Positions 56,400-64,000 of a DNA stretch of 64,000 nt are shown one piece after another; positions within the stretch are counted from its first letter, which is position 1, and every line of letters begins with the position of its first letter. Below the pieces are notes generated by a model. That model was given only the letters and a program-made list of their open reading frames with translations. It did no database searches and had not been told where the DNA came from. The position numbers and the translations under genes were made by a program. The stretch is taken from positions 186,001 through 250,000 of the forward strand of contig NZ_CP035946.1 in assembly GCF_013177655.1 (NCBI RefSeq). The letters run 5' to 3'. The stretch is from Campylobacter canadensis. GTDB taxonomy: Bacteria > Campylobacterota > Campylobacteria > Campylobacterales > Campylobacteraceae.

Positions 56400-57386
56400 A
56401 TGATTAGAGTTGCTGTTGATGCTATGGGTGGGGATTTTTCCTATCCACCAATTTTACAAGGCTGTATTGATGCTTTAAAAGAAAAGAAAGATTTCTCTAT
56501 TATCTTAGTTGGTGATGAAGAAGCTTTAAGAAAGGGCATTCCTAGTAATCTTTTAGATAGAATTTCTTTTGTTGATACTAAAGATGTTTTTTTAATGGAA
56601 GAAAATTCTACCGATGTTTTAAAAAGAAAAGAAAGCAGCATTTATAAAGCAGTTGAACTTGTAAGAAATAAACAAGCAGATGCAGTTGTATCAGCAGGGC
56701 ATAGTGGTGCTACTATGAGCCTTGCTACTATTAGATTAGGTAGGGTAAAAGGGGTTGATAGACCAGCTATTGCTACCTTGATGCCATCGGTAACTGGTAG
56801 AATTTTAGTTCTTGATGTCGGTGCTAATGTTGATTGTGAGAGTGAAAATTTATTACAATTTGCAATTATGGGAGAAGCATACGCAAAAGAAGTAATGGGC
56901 ATTAAAGAGCCAAAAATCGGATTGTTATCTAATGGAGAAGAAGATTGTAAAGGCAATAAACTTACAAAAGAAAGTCATAAATTATTAAAAAATATGAAAA
57001 ATTTTGTAGGCAATATTGAAGGTGGCCATATTTTTAGTGGCGAGTGTGATGTTGTTGTTTGTGATGGTTTTACAGGTAATATTTTGCTAAAAACCGCAGA
57101 AGGTACGGTGGGAATTTTTACTAAGTTGTTAAGAAGTGAAATTAGTCAATCAAATTTTGCAAAACTTGGTTATATACTTAGTAAAAAGGCTTTTAAGTCT
57201 TTAAAAAGACATCTTGATTATGACCAATACGGCGGAGCTCCATTATTAGGAGTTAATCAATGCACAATAATTTCACATGGAAAAAGTAATGAAATAGCAA
57301 TAAAAAATGCTATTTTTCAAGCTTTAAAATTTGCTAAGTCAAATATAAATGAGAATATAGAAAATGAAATTAAAAGCATGTATTAA
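56400..57386 (+). CDS. plsX: Phosphate acyltransferase PlsX
   Basis: Makes acyl-phosphate from acyl-ACP for phospholipid synthesis. 328 residues. [14 protein letters not shown] at the N-terminus, [30 protein letters not shown] and [15 protein letters not shown] are the family blocks. Overlaps fabH by 23 bases. Confidence 0.96.
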   Translation: MIRVAVDAMGGDFSYPPILQGCIDALKEKKDFSIILVGDEEALRKGIPSNLLDRISFVDTKDVFLMEENSTDVLKRKESSIYKAVELVRNKQADAVVSAGHSGATMSLATIRLGRVKGVDRPAIATLMPSVTGRILVLDVGANVDCESENLLQFAIMGEAYAKEVMGIKEPKIGLLSNGEEDCKGNKLTKESHKLLKNMKNFVGNIEGGHIFSGECDVVVCDGFTGNILLKTAEGTVGIFTKLLRSEISQSNFAKLGYILSKKAFKSLKRHLDYDQYGGAPLLGVNQCTIISHGKSNEIAIKNAIFQALKFAKSNINENIENEIKSMY

Positions 57387-58332
57387 AAGTATTGGTGCTT
57401 ATTTACCTAAAAATATTGTTTATAATCAGGATTTTGAAACTTTTTTAGATACTAGTGATGAGTGGATTACAAGAAGAACAGGTATTAAACAAAGATTTAA
57501 GGCTGATAAAGATGAACAAACAAGTGATTTAGCATATAAAGCAGCTTTAGTTGCTATAAAAAGAGCAAAAATTAATATTGATGATATTGATATGATTATT
57601 GTTGCTACTTTAAGTCCTGATTATTTTGCTATGCCATCTACTGCAACCTTAGTTGCTCACAAACTTGGTTTAAAGGTTAGTGCTTTTGATATTAGTGCTG
57701 CTTGTTCTGGATTTATTTATATGCTTGAATTAGCAAAATCTTTAGTTGAAAGCGCTAGTAAAAAAAATGTTTTAATAATTGGTGCTGAAAAAATCAGTTC
57801 AGTTTTAGATTATAACGACCGTTCAACTTGTGTACTATTTGGCGATGGTGCAGCAGCTTGTGTTATATCTGCTGGTTATGAAAATGAAATTTTAGATGTG
57901 CAAACAGCAACTGATGGTGAATATGCAAAATTGCTATTTACAAATAGACCAAAATATAGCAAAGATTGTACTCCAATTAGTCTTAAAATGCAAGGTAATG
58001 ATGTTTTTAAAGTTGCAGTAAACACTTTAGCAAATGAAGTAAAGCATATTTTAAGTAAAAATAATTTAAGCAAAGATGATATTACACATTTTATTCCACA
58101 TCAAGCTAATTTAAGAATTATTAATTATGTAAAAGAAAAATTAGAGTTAAAAGATGAGCAATGTTGTGTATGTGTAGATAAATACGGTAATACTTCAGCA
58201 GCTTCAATTCCTATTGCTATTAACGAGTTATATGAAAGTAAAAAACTTAAAAAAGGTGATTTAATGTTATTTGATGCCTTTGGTGGTGGCTTTACTTGGG
58301 GTAGTGCTTTAGCTTACTTTGATGGCGAATAA
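57364..58332 (+). CDS. fabH: Beta-ketoacyl-ACP synthase III
   Basis: Starts fatty-acid chains from acetyl-CoA and malonyl-ACP. 322 residues. Cys-His-Asn triad: SAACSGFIY (Cys114), [10 protein letters not shown] (His about 244), [10 protein letters not shown] (Asn about 274). The start lies inside plsX. Last gene of the string; no clear terminator follows, only AT-rich sequence. Confidence 0.96.
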   Translation: MKLKACIKSIGAYLPKNIVYNQDFETFLDTSDEWITRRTGIKQRFKADKDEQTSDLAYKAALVAIKRAKINIDDIDMIIVATLSPDYFAMPSTATLVAHKLGLKVSAFDISAACSGFIYMLELAKSLVESASKKNVLIIGAEKISSVLDYNDRSTCVLFGDGAAACVISAGYENEILDVQTATDGEYAKLLFTNRPKYSKDCTPISLKMQGNDVFKVAVNTLANEVKHILSKNNLSKDDITHFIPHQANLRIINYVKEKLELKDEQCCVCVDKYGNTSAASIPIAINELYESKKLKKGDLMLFDAFGGGFTWGSALAYFDGE

Positions 58333-58563
58333 ATATTTTTTATAAAATTATAAAGCAAAAAGTATTTAATAATTTTAAATTCTAAGTTTTTAACTAATAC
58401 ATTTTTATAAAGTTAAAATGCTATAAGTAACAAATATATTTATATATAAAAGCAGCGTTTTTAAAAAGTGCTTGATTATAAAAGTTGTTTAAAGTTTTAT
58501 ATAATAGTATTTAAAACTCCAATTAAATAAGCCAAAAAGAATATTTCATTGTTGTAAATCTTT

Positions 58564-58769
58564 CACCTTTTCTTCAAAACTATTATAGCTTTTTCACCAC
58601 TTGTAACTTCTTTTGTTGCTTTTAAAAGTTCAGGGATTTTGTGTTTAGCTTATTTTCTATTTTTGTTTTTTTTTATTTGATTTTTCATTGTTTTTAAAGT
58701 ATCAAGCATTATTTTTAGCTGTCTTTTGCTCTTAGTTTTTAATTTTTCTATTTAATCTAACTTATCTTT
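58564..58769 (-). pseudogene. Possible decayed gene remnant
   Basis: One minus-strand frame gives about 68 codons broken by only two internal stops before the terminal one. It reads like a charged helical protein (for example IEKLKTKSKRQLKIMLDTL and HKIPELLKATKEVTSGEKA). After the last stop, an adjacent frame continues with a hydrophobic FFLAYLIGVLN stretch. The composition looks more coding-like than the surrounding AT spacer, but I recognise no family, and the frame damage means no product is expected. Confidence 0.3.
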
Positions 58770-58859
58770 TTTTAAGCGGATATTGACTTAGCAAAATAGC
58801 TTATAACACGATTTTAAGGCTTTTCAATGCAGTTTTAAGCTATTTTCAAGTCTAAAAAT

Positions 58860-58954
58860 AAAGCTTAAATTAAACTTAAACTAGCGTTTAAGGAAAATAA
58901 GCTAAAAATGATAAAAATTATTAAAATAAATGTAAAGCTTATATTAAACTTAAA
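58860..58954 (+). repeat. Short direct repeat pair
   Basis: 58860-58880 and 58934-58954 match at 20 of 21 bases, 74 bases apart. The first 19 bases (aaagcttaaattaaactta) also occur exactly at 55411-55429, just before ndk. Confidence 0.6.
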
Positions 58955-59154
58955 TTACTTAAAGCCTTAAAGCTTCACTTTTGCTAATTAATCTTTTTAC
59001 ATTATCAAGCACACGCTCTTTTTTCTTTAAACTGCTTTTTGTTTGTTACTACGATAAAGCTATTTGCAAAATACTTTTATAAATACATAATTATGAAAAA
59101 ATAAGAATATGTGTTAAGAATTTGCTTTGCTTAAAGGTAAAACAGTTAATTTTT

Positions 59155-59162
59155 GCTATTAT
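59155..59162 (+). promoter_or_regulatory. Candidate extended -10 element
   Basis: TG-C-TATTAT about 24 bases before the Sel1-like-repeat gene, followed by AAGGAGAG as ribosome-binding site. Confidence 0.45.
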
Positions 59163-59186
59163 TAAAAATTAAATAAAGGAGAGTTT

Positions 59187-59705
59187 ATGAAAAAGTTATT
59201 GACATTATATGTATTAGCTTTAACTTGCAGTGCAGTGGGGATTTATGATGTAGAGCCAACGCTAAATGAAGAGCAAATAAAACTTTATGATGAATGTATC
59301 AAAGAAAACAATGCTAAATCTTGTGAGGACTATTTAAGTTATAAAAAATATGATAGTAGTGCTTATTTAAAATTAAAAGAGAGTGCTGAAGTAGCTTTTA
59401 AAGGTTGCGATGAATTAAAGAACGCTATATCTTGTGAAATGTTGGCTGGTTATTATGAAGAGGGATTTCCACAAAACAAAACTATCGCAAATGATGAAAA
59501 AAAATCATTTGAGTATAATTTAAAAACTTGTGAAATTGATAATAAATATTGCTGGTATGTTGGTAATTATTACGAACGAAAATATATTAAAACTAAAGAC
59601 AAAAAAGATAAAAAACAAGCTTTAAAATATTATAAAATGGCTTGTGATAATGGGTATAAACTAGATTGTGAAGATTATAAAGAATTAGATAGTTGGTGGA
59701 AATAA
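59187..59705 (+). CDS. Secreted Sel1-like-repeat (Hcp-type) cysteine-rich protein
   Basis: 172 residues with a signal peptide (about 1-17). Cys pairs spaced as in Helicobacter cysteine-rich SLR proteins occur in the helical repeats (CIKENNAKSCEDY, CDELKNAISCEMLAGYYEEG, CEIDNKYCWYVGNYYE, ALKYYKMACDNGYKLDCEDY). These Cys normally lock each repeat by a disulfide in the periplasm or outside the cell. ALTC near the end of the signal is a poor lipobox. The role is unknown. Single gene with its own promoter and a probable terminator behind it. Confidence 0.82.
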   Translation: MKKLLTLYVLALTCSAVGIYDVEPTLNEEQIKLYDECIKENNAKSCEDYLSYKKYDSSAYLKLKESAEVAFKGCDELKNAISCEMLAGYYEEGFPQNKTIANDEKKSFEYNLKTCEIDNKYCWYVGNYYERKYIKTKDKKDKKQALKYYKMACDNGYKLDCEDYKELDSWWK

Positions 59706-59991
59706 TCCACCAATAAATTTAAAAGCCATAAAGCTTCATGGCTACTTTTGTTTTCTTCCACCAAGCAAGGCAAGCAACAGTGTAAAAAATTGATATTTAT
59801 AATAAAATTGGAGTTAATTAAAAAATATTAAAGCATATTAATCAACTTAAAAAAACTTTTTATATTAATTTTTATTATTTATTTATAATTTATTAAATTA
59901 TATTATCATTTTTACTTGAAATTTTATCTTACTTTAATAAAAAAAAGCATAAAATTAATTAAAATTTTTTATTTTATTTTAAGGAGGAATT
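59706..59991. other. 286-base AT-rich gap
   Basis: Holds the hairpin at 59724-59743 and otherwise very AT-rich spacer with several TATAAT-like strings, one or more of which may drive the anion transporter gene. AAGGAGG lies directly before its ATG. No gene seen. Confidence 0.5.
59724..59743 (+). terminator. Probable terminator after SLR gene
   Basis: 6-bp perfect stem agccat/atggct with an 8-nt loop, then acttttgttttctt. Stem is short; T-run imperfect. Confidence 0.5.
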
Positions 59992-61461
59992 ATGCAAACA
60001 AATATTATTAAATTATCAGCGCCTATTTTTACGGCTTTATTTGTACTTGCTTTAGCATTTGCCTTTGCTGATTTTACAATTTTAAGCCTTAAGGCATGGA
60101 TATTTGTAAGTATTTTTGCAGCTTTGGTTGTAGGTTTAATTTTAGAGCCATTACCGCCTGCTTTTATTGGAGTAATAGCGATTGCGGTTGCTGTTTTGTT
60201 TAAAGTTGGTCCTGCAAAATCAGCAGCAGCTGATGCAAATATATCTTCTGCTGCAGCTATTAATTGGGGTTTAACTGGTTTTTCAAATGCTGTTGTTTGG
60301 CTTATCTTTGCTTCATTTATGATTGGTATTGGCTACGCAAATAGTGGTCTTGGTAAAAGAATTGCATTGCTTTTAGTAAAAAAATTAGGTAAAAGTACTT
60401 TAGGCTTAGGCTATGCTATTGCCTTTGCTGATTTAATTTTAGCTCCATTTATACCATCAAATGCTGCAAGAAGTGGCGGAACTATTTATCCAATTGCAAC
60501 TAGCATTCCTGCTATGTTTGATTCTTTTCCTGATAAAAACCCTAGAAAAATAGGTTCTTATTTAGCGTGGGTATCTCTTGCTACTACATGTATTTCAAGC
60601 TCTATTTTTTTAACAGGTCAAGCGCCAAATCCACTTGCTTTAAACCTTGTTAGCTCTGCTGGGGTGAAGGTTGTAGATTGGATGGGCTGGTTTTTAGCTT
60701 TTTTACCTGTAGGAATTATTTTATTTGCAATTACACCTTTGCTTACATATTTTATTTATCCACCTGAAATTAAAGGCTCACCAGAGATTACAAAATGGGC
60801 TAGTGATGAGCTTGATAAAATAGGTAAAATTACTACAAAAGAAATAATAATGCTTTGCATATCAATAGCGGCATTAATCTTATGGATAGGTTCAAAGGCT
60901 TTTAGTATCAATGCTACAACAACAGCTATCTTGGTAATTATTGCTATGATACTTTGTAAGATTATTTCTTGGCAAGATTTTTTAGCAAATAAACCTGCTT
61001 GGAATGTATTAACTTGGTTTGCAACCTTAGTTACAATGGCAGGTGGTTTAAAAAATGTCGGATTTTTAGATTATTTATCTAAAAATACAGAATCTTTATT
61101 GGTGCATTTGCAACCTACTTTAGCCTTAATGATTTTATTAGTTGTATTTTGTTTATTAAGGTATTTTTTTGCTTCAGGTACAGCTTATGTTACTGCAGTA
61201 GCAGGGGTTTTTGCAACTATGGCTACAAAAATTACTGGTTTTTCTCCTGAATTTACTATGATATTTTTACTAGCTCCAATGGGTATGATAAGTGTTTTAA
61301 CACCTTATGGAACAGGACATAGTCCAATTTGGTTTGCTAGTGGTTATATTAAAGGTTCTGATTTTTGGCGTTTAGGTGCAATTTTTGGATTAATATATTT
61401 TATAATCTATGTGCTTATTGCTTACCCGTATTTAAGTTTTATGCAAAAATATATATTTTAA
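59992..61461 (+). CDS. DASS family anion (di/tricarboxylate) transporter
   Basis: 489 residues, about 12-13 membrane segments plus re-entrant loops. Family landmarks: PFIPSNAARSGGTIYPI (SNT-type Na/substrate motif), FLTGQAPNPLALNL, LTWFATLVTMAGGL and TPYGTGHSPIWFASGYI. Closest in style to the CitT/TtdT/2-oxoglutarate-malate translocator branch, so likely exchange or uptake of C4-C6 carboxylates. Campylobacter lives on organic acids, which fits. The exact substrate is not readable. Single gene, strong AAGGAGG site. Confidence 0.88.
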   Translation: MQTNIIKLSAPIFTALFVLALAFAFADFTILSLKAWIFVSIFAALVVGLILEPLPPAFIGVIAIAVAVLFKVGPAKSAAADANISSAAAINWGLTGFSNAVVWLIFASFMIGIGYANSGLGKRIALLLVKKLGKSTLGLGYAIAFADLILAPFIPSNAARSGGTIYPIATSIPAMFDSFPDKNPRKIGSYLAWVSLATTCISSSIFLTGQAPNPLALNLVSSAGVKVVDWMGWFLAFLPVGIILFAITPLLTYFIYPPEIKGSPEITKWASDELDKIGKITTKEIIMLCISIAALILWIGSKAFSINATTTAILVIIAMILCKIISWQDFLANKPAWNVLTWFATLVTMAGGLKNVGFLDYLSKNTESLLVHLQPTLALMILLVVFCLLRYFFASGTAYVTAVAGVFATMATKITGFSPEFTMIFLLAPMGMISVLTPYGTGHSPIWFASGYIKGSDFWRLGAIFGLIYFIIYVLIAYPYLSFMQKYIF

Positions 61462-61486
61462 ATTCTCATAATTTTTTATGAGAATT
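61461..61486. terminator. Bidirectional terminator between anion transporter and pflA
   Basis: Perfect 10-bp stem (61461-61470 with 61477-61486), 6-nt loop, T-rich downstream on the plus strand. It sits exactly between the convergent stops. Confidence 0.8.
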
Positions 61487-63811
61487 TTAATTTAGCAAAC
61501 TAAGTTCATCATCGCAAAGTTGTTTATAATTATTACCTTCTTTGCATTTGCTTAAACTTTGTTTTGCTAAATCAATTTTATTTAAAGCTTTATAAATTTT
61601 AGCTTGTAAAAATAAAGCTCTTGTATAATCGCCATCATCTAATTTTAATTTTAGTAAGTCTTTTACAATTTCTTCAGCTTTTTTAAATTCATTTTTACTG
61701 ATTAAGGCATCAAGAGTTATAAATTCTAATTCAGGGCTATAAAGATTTACACCTATTTTATTTTGAATATCTATTGCTTTTTGACCATAAGTTATTATTG
61801 ATAATGGCATTTTATTTTTATTAAAATAAGCTAAAAATTCATTGTAGATTTCAACAATTTTAAAGTCATTGCTAATTTTTTCTAGCTTTTTTAAATTAAA
61901 AATAGCATTATTATAATCATTAAGTCTTAAATAAGATAAACTTAAGGTGCTGTAAATATCAAAATATTCATCTTTATAAATACTCTTTCTGCTTTTTAGC
62001 GTTTTGTTTAGTATTTTAATGCTTTCTTTGTATTCTTGTTTTTTAAATAAAATTTGTGCTTGTTTTATACTATAAAAAATATCATCTTCATTAATAAATT
62101 CGCTAGCAGCTTTAAAGGCTAAATCGTCTTCATATTTTCTAATCAAACACACAACTAAGCTTTTTTTATTATTCAATTTAGCAAATTCATTAAAATCATA
62201 GTCTTTTATTAAATCAAGGGCTATATCGCAATCTTTAGTTTTTAAACTAGAGTCAATTAGTATTTTTAAAGATTTATCAAATAAATCGCTTAAAACATCA
62301 TTTTCAAGTTTTTTTATTTTTTTATCATAATTTAAAATTTGCGTGTATTCTTTTTCTTTAAAAAGTAATTTTACTTCTTCAAGCAAGGCACGGTCTGATA
62401 TTTCATTATCATATTTTGCCATTAATAATTTATAATATTCGTGTAATTTAAAACTATCTGTTTCTTTGCTATGAAAATATAATAAATCAATAGCTTCATC
62501 AATAACGCTTAAATATTCTCCGTTTGAATAGAGTTTTTTATATTCGTTTAGATATTTTTGCGCTTTATCGTATTCTTTGATTTTACTTAAAGAAAGAGCT
62601 AAATTTTTTAAAGATTTTTCATAATATTGGTTTTGGCTATTTGAATTATCAAGCACGAATTCATAAATAACTGCTGCAATATCATAAAGTTTATTATTGT
62701 AAAAATCATCAGCTAAGGCTATTGTTTTTTCTTTATCTTCAAGTAAAAAAGGTTTATTTGCATTAAAAACTTTTAATACAAATTCCTTTGCCTCAGCAAT
62801 TTTTTTATCACTTATATTTATTCTTGCTAAAGCTATTGCGGCTTTACTTGCTAGAGTTGTGCTATTTGAAGTAAAAAGCGTGTTATTGTACAACAGACTA
62901 GCTTGTTGTTTTTTATTATGCGCTAATAAATAATCAGCATAATCTAAATTAGCTAATTTTGTGTAATAAGAATTAGGATGTTCATTGTTTAAAATATCTA
63001 TAAAATATTGTGCGTTTGAGCTTTGCTCTATTTTTAAATAAGTTTTAATTAATAATTGCAAAGTTTCAGGGTAGTTTTCACTGCTTGCAAATTTTTTAGC
63101 ATAGTCTTTTACATCTTTTATGATTTCATCAGCATAGGTTGAATCTTGATGCAATAATTCTACCATAGCTCTTATTTTATATAAATAAAATTCACTTAAA
63201 AAAATACTTTTTCCATATTTATTAATTGCTTGCAAGCTTAAGTCTAATAGCTCTTTATATTTTTTGCTTTCATAAAATTTTTTTAAATCCAAATATGTGC
63301 TAATATCAGCATTATCACTAATATTTACAGGATTTTTATCTAAATCTAATCCTCCTACAAAGGGTAAGTTTAAATTAGGATATAAAACATCAAAATCTAA
63401 GCCATTTACAGCATTTTTTACCTTGTAATCTGGATAAAAAATAATACTCCAGTATTTTGACTTATCGCTTGTTTTATTTTTTATTTCTTTTTTTAAAAAA
63501 TCATTTTCATCTAAGGGTAAAATTAGGCTTTGAGTTTTTGGATATATAAAAATATCTAATTTTTCTTTTTTATTTTGAAAGACAATTTTAAACAATTTTA
63601 AATCTTGATTAGCTATTAATTTTGCTCTTCCTAAAACGCTGCATTTATAATAAATATTTGTATTATTATCTTGCAAAGTAAGGCAGTTTATATCTTGCTC
63701 GTCTTTTATGTGCAAAATATCAATTTGAGTATTATTCTCTTTTCCTGTGTTTAAAAAAACTTCAAAAGCAAAAGAATTTAAAACTAGAAAAAAGAATAAT
63801 ATTTTTTTCAT
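61487..63811 (-). CDS. pflA: Paralysed-flagella protein PflA
   Basis: Periplasmic scaffold of the Campylobacter flagellar motor, needed for stator placement rather than filament assembly. 774 residues (C. jejuni PflA is about 788). Signal peptide (1-15), an N-terminal beta domain (about 16-170), then a long helical TPR-like solenoid (about 180-774) with repeat phrases such as LKNLALSLSKIKEYDKAQKYL and YSTLSLSYLRLNDYNNAIFNL. The pflA start overlaps the nuoN stop (ATGA), the same junction as in C. jejuni, which strengthens the name. Confidence 0.88.
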   Translation of the reverse strand: MKKILFFFLVLNSFAFEVFLNTGKENNTQIDILHIKDEQDINCLTLQDNNTNIYYKCSVLGRAKLIANQDLKLFKIVFQNKKEKLDIFIYPKTQSLILPLDENDFLKKEIKNKTSDKSKYWSIIFYPDYKVKNAVNGLDFDVLYPNLNLPFVGGLDLDKNPVNISDNADISTYLDLKKFYESKKYKELLDLSLQAINKYGKSIFLSEFYLYKIRAMVELLHQDSTYADEIIKDVKDYAKKFASSENYPETLQLLIKTYLKIEQSSNAQYFIDILNNEHPNSYYTKLANLDYADYLLAHNKKQQASLLYNNTLFTSNSTTLASKAAIALARINISDKKIAEAKEFVLKVFNANKPFLLEDKEKTIALADDFYNNKLYDIAAVIYEFVLDNSNSQNQYYEKSLKNLALSLSKIKEYDKAQKYLNEYKKLYSNGEYLSVIDEAIDLLYFHSKETDSFKLHEYYKLLMAKYDNEISDRALLEEVKLLFKEKEYTQILNYDKKIKKLENDVLSDLFDKSLKILIDSSLKTKDCDIALDLIKDYDFNEFAKLNNKKSLVVCLIRKYEDDLAFKAASEFINEDDIFYSIKQAQILFKKQEYKESIKILNKTLKSRKSIYKDEYFDIYSTLSLSYLRLNDYNNAIFNLKKLEKISNDFKIVEIYNEFLAYFNKNKMPLSIITYGQKAIDIQNKIGVNLYSPELEFITLDALISKNEFKKAEEIVKDLLKLKLDDGDYTRALFLQAKIYKALNKIDLAKQSLSKCKEGNNYKQLCDDELSLLN

Positions 63812-64000
63812 ATGTAATTTAATACCAAGCTAGAAATAAAGCTAACGATTATTGAAAACGCTATTAATGCTTTTTGAGTGTTTGTAAAATAAATAAAGTA
63901 TTTTGTACTTGAATCAGCAAAAATTGCTTTTATAAATTTTAAATAAGCAAAAAGCATAATTAAAGATGAAAGCGCCATACAAAGTGCTATTATGAAATTA
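63808..64000 (-). CDS. nuoN: NADH-quinone oxidoreductase subunit N, C-terminal end (partial)
   Basis: Only the last 63 codons are inside the window. They encode two hydrophobic helices separated by a short loop (ALSSLIMLFAYLKFIKAIF, then a loop with DSSTKYFIYF, then ALIAFSIIVSFISSLVLNYI), the usual NuoN C-terminus of an antiporter-like complex I subunit. The identity leans on the pflA neighbour; the start lies to the right of the window. Confidence 0.78.
   Translation of the reverse strand, partial: NFIIALCMALSSLIMLFAYLKFIKAIFADSSTKYFIYFTNTQKALIAFSIIVSFISSLVLNYI

Larger units (their letters stand above)
58333..59186. other. 854-base gap without an intact gene
   Basis: AT-rich with many stops in all frames. 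It contains a coding-like remnant on the minus strand (58564-58769), a 7-bp hairpin (58875-58881 with 58886-58892, loop tagc), and a 21-base imperfect direct repeat at 58860 and 58934. Near the right end, TGCTATTAT (59155-59162 region) is a candidate promoter for the next gene. I see no tRNA or recognisable small RNA. Confidence 0.6.

Noticed and set aside
58668-58677. Long T runs in spacers as phase-variation tracts
   Set aside because: Runs of A or T are common in such AT-rich DNA, and this one is not in or before a gene where its length would matter.
1-64000. CRISPR array, tRNA/rRNA genes, insertion sequence or prophage
   Set aside because: No regularly spaced repeats, cloverleaf-like segments, transposase/integrase frames or long terminal inverted repeats were seen on reading the gaps and genes.

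Overview
This window looks like a chromosomal segment of a Campylobacter species (Campylobacterota). It is strongly AT-rich, and its genes are packed into long same-strand runs with 1-11 base overlaps and weakly conserved TATAAT-type -10 elements. As I recall the C. jejuni map, several gene blocks match its order: fliP/glmU/coaBC/orf/uppS/prepilin peptidase, lpxK-thrC-kdsB, lptG-lysA-pheA-fliFGH-dxs, dnaJ/racR-racS-recR, ndk-orf-rpmF-plsX-fabH, nuoN-pflA and cmeDEF. The order of these blocks relative to one another differs from C. jejuni, so another species is likely. I cannot name it from sequence alone.

Layout. 1-3.1 kb: the 3' part of a large Asn/Lys-rich, Cys-containing protein that I do not recognise, a strong terminator and a possible small ORF. 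3.1-4.4 kb: an MHS-type MFS transporter. 4.5-25.2 kb, minus strand: an almost gap-free run of 22 genes read from glmU to rmuC. It is rich in envelope functions: glmU, coaBC, uppS, prepilin peptidase, lptF, ilvBH, lpxD, ftsW, murG, the peptidoglycan O-acetylation set patA-patB-ape1, a xanthine/uracil-type permease, a YigZ-family protein, lpxK, thrC, kdsB and rmuC. 25.2-31.5 kb, plus strand: fliP followed closely by a CmeDEF-type RND efflux system, then an unusual pseudopilin whose N-terminal helix looks tandemly duplicated. 31.5-34.1 kb: ruvB (minus), a stand-alone Hpt protein and an AI-2E-family permease. 34.1-48.5 kb, plus strand: fused cytochrome c assembly protein CcsBA, an orf, lptG, lysA, pheA, fliF-fliG-fliH, dxs, a small nucleosidase-like protein, rlmN and a glycosyltransferase. 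48.6-50.1 kb, minus: an autotransporter. 50.2-58.3 kb: dnaJ (minus), then racR-racS-recR-dsbD and ndk-DUF177-rpmF-plsX-fabH (plus). 58.3-59.2 kb: an 854-base gap with a decayed coding-like remnant and short repeats. 59.2-61.5 kb: a Sel1-like-repeat protein and a DASS-family anion transporter. 61.5-64 kb, minus: pflA and the C-terminus of nuoN.

The most notable accessory element is a convergent pair at 47.7-50.1 kb. A glycosyltransferase with a G9 tract at codons 17-19 and an autotransporter with a G8 tract at codons 8-10 share one bidirectional terminator. In both genes the tract present leaves the 5' reading frame open, and a one-base change either way brings a stop within a few codons, as in phase-variable contingency loci. 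The autotransporter also carries a second lesion, an A7 run where one extra A would restore a single 505-residue protein.

I see no rRNA, tRNA, CRISPR array, insertion sequence or prophage. The two genes at the window edges are incomplete.
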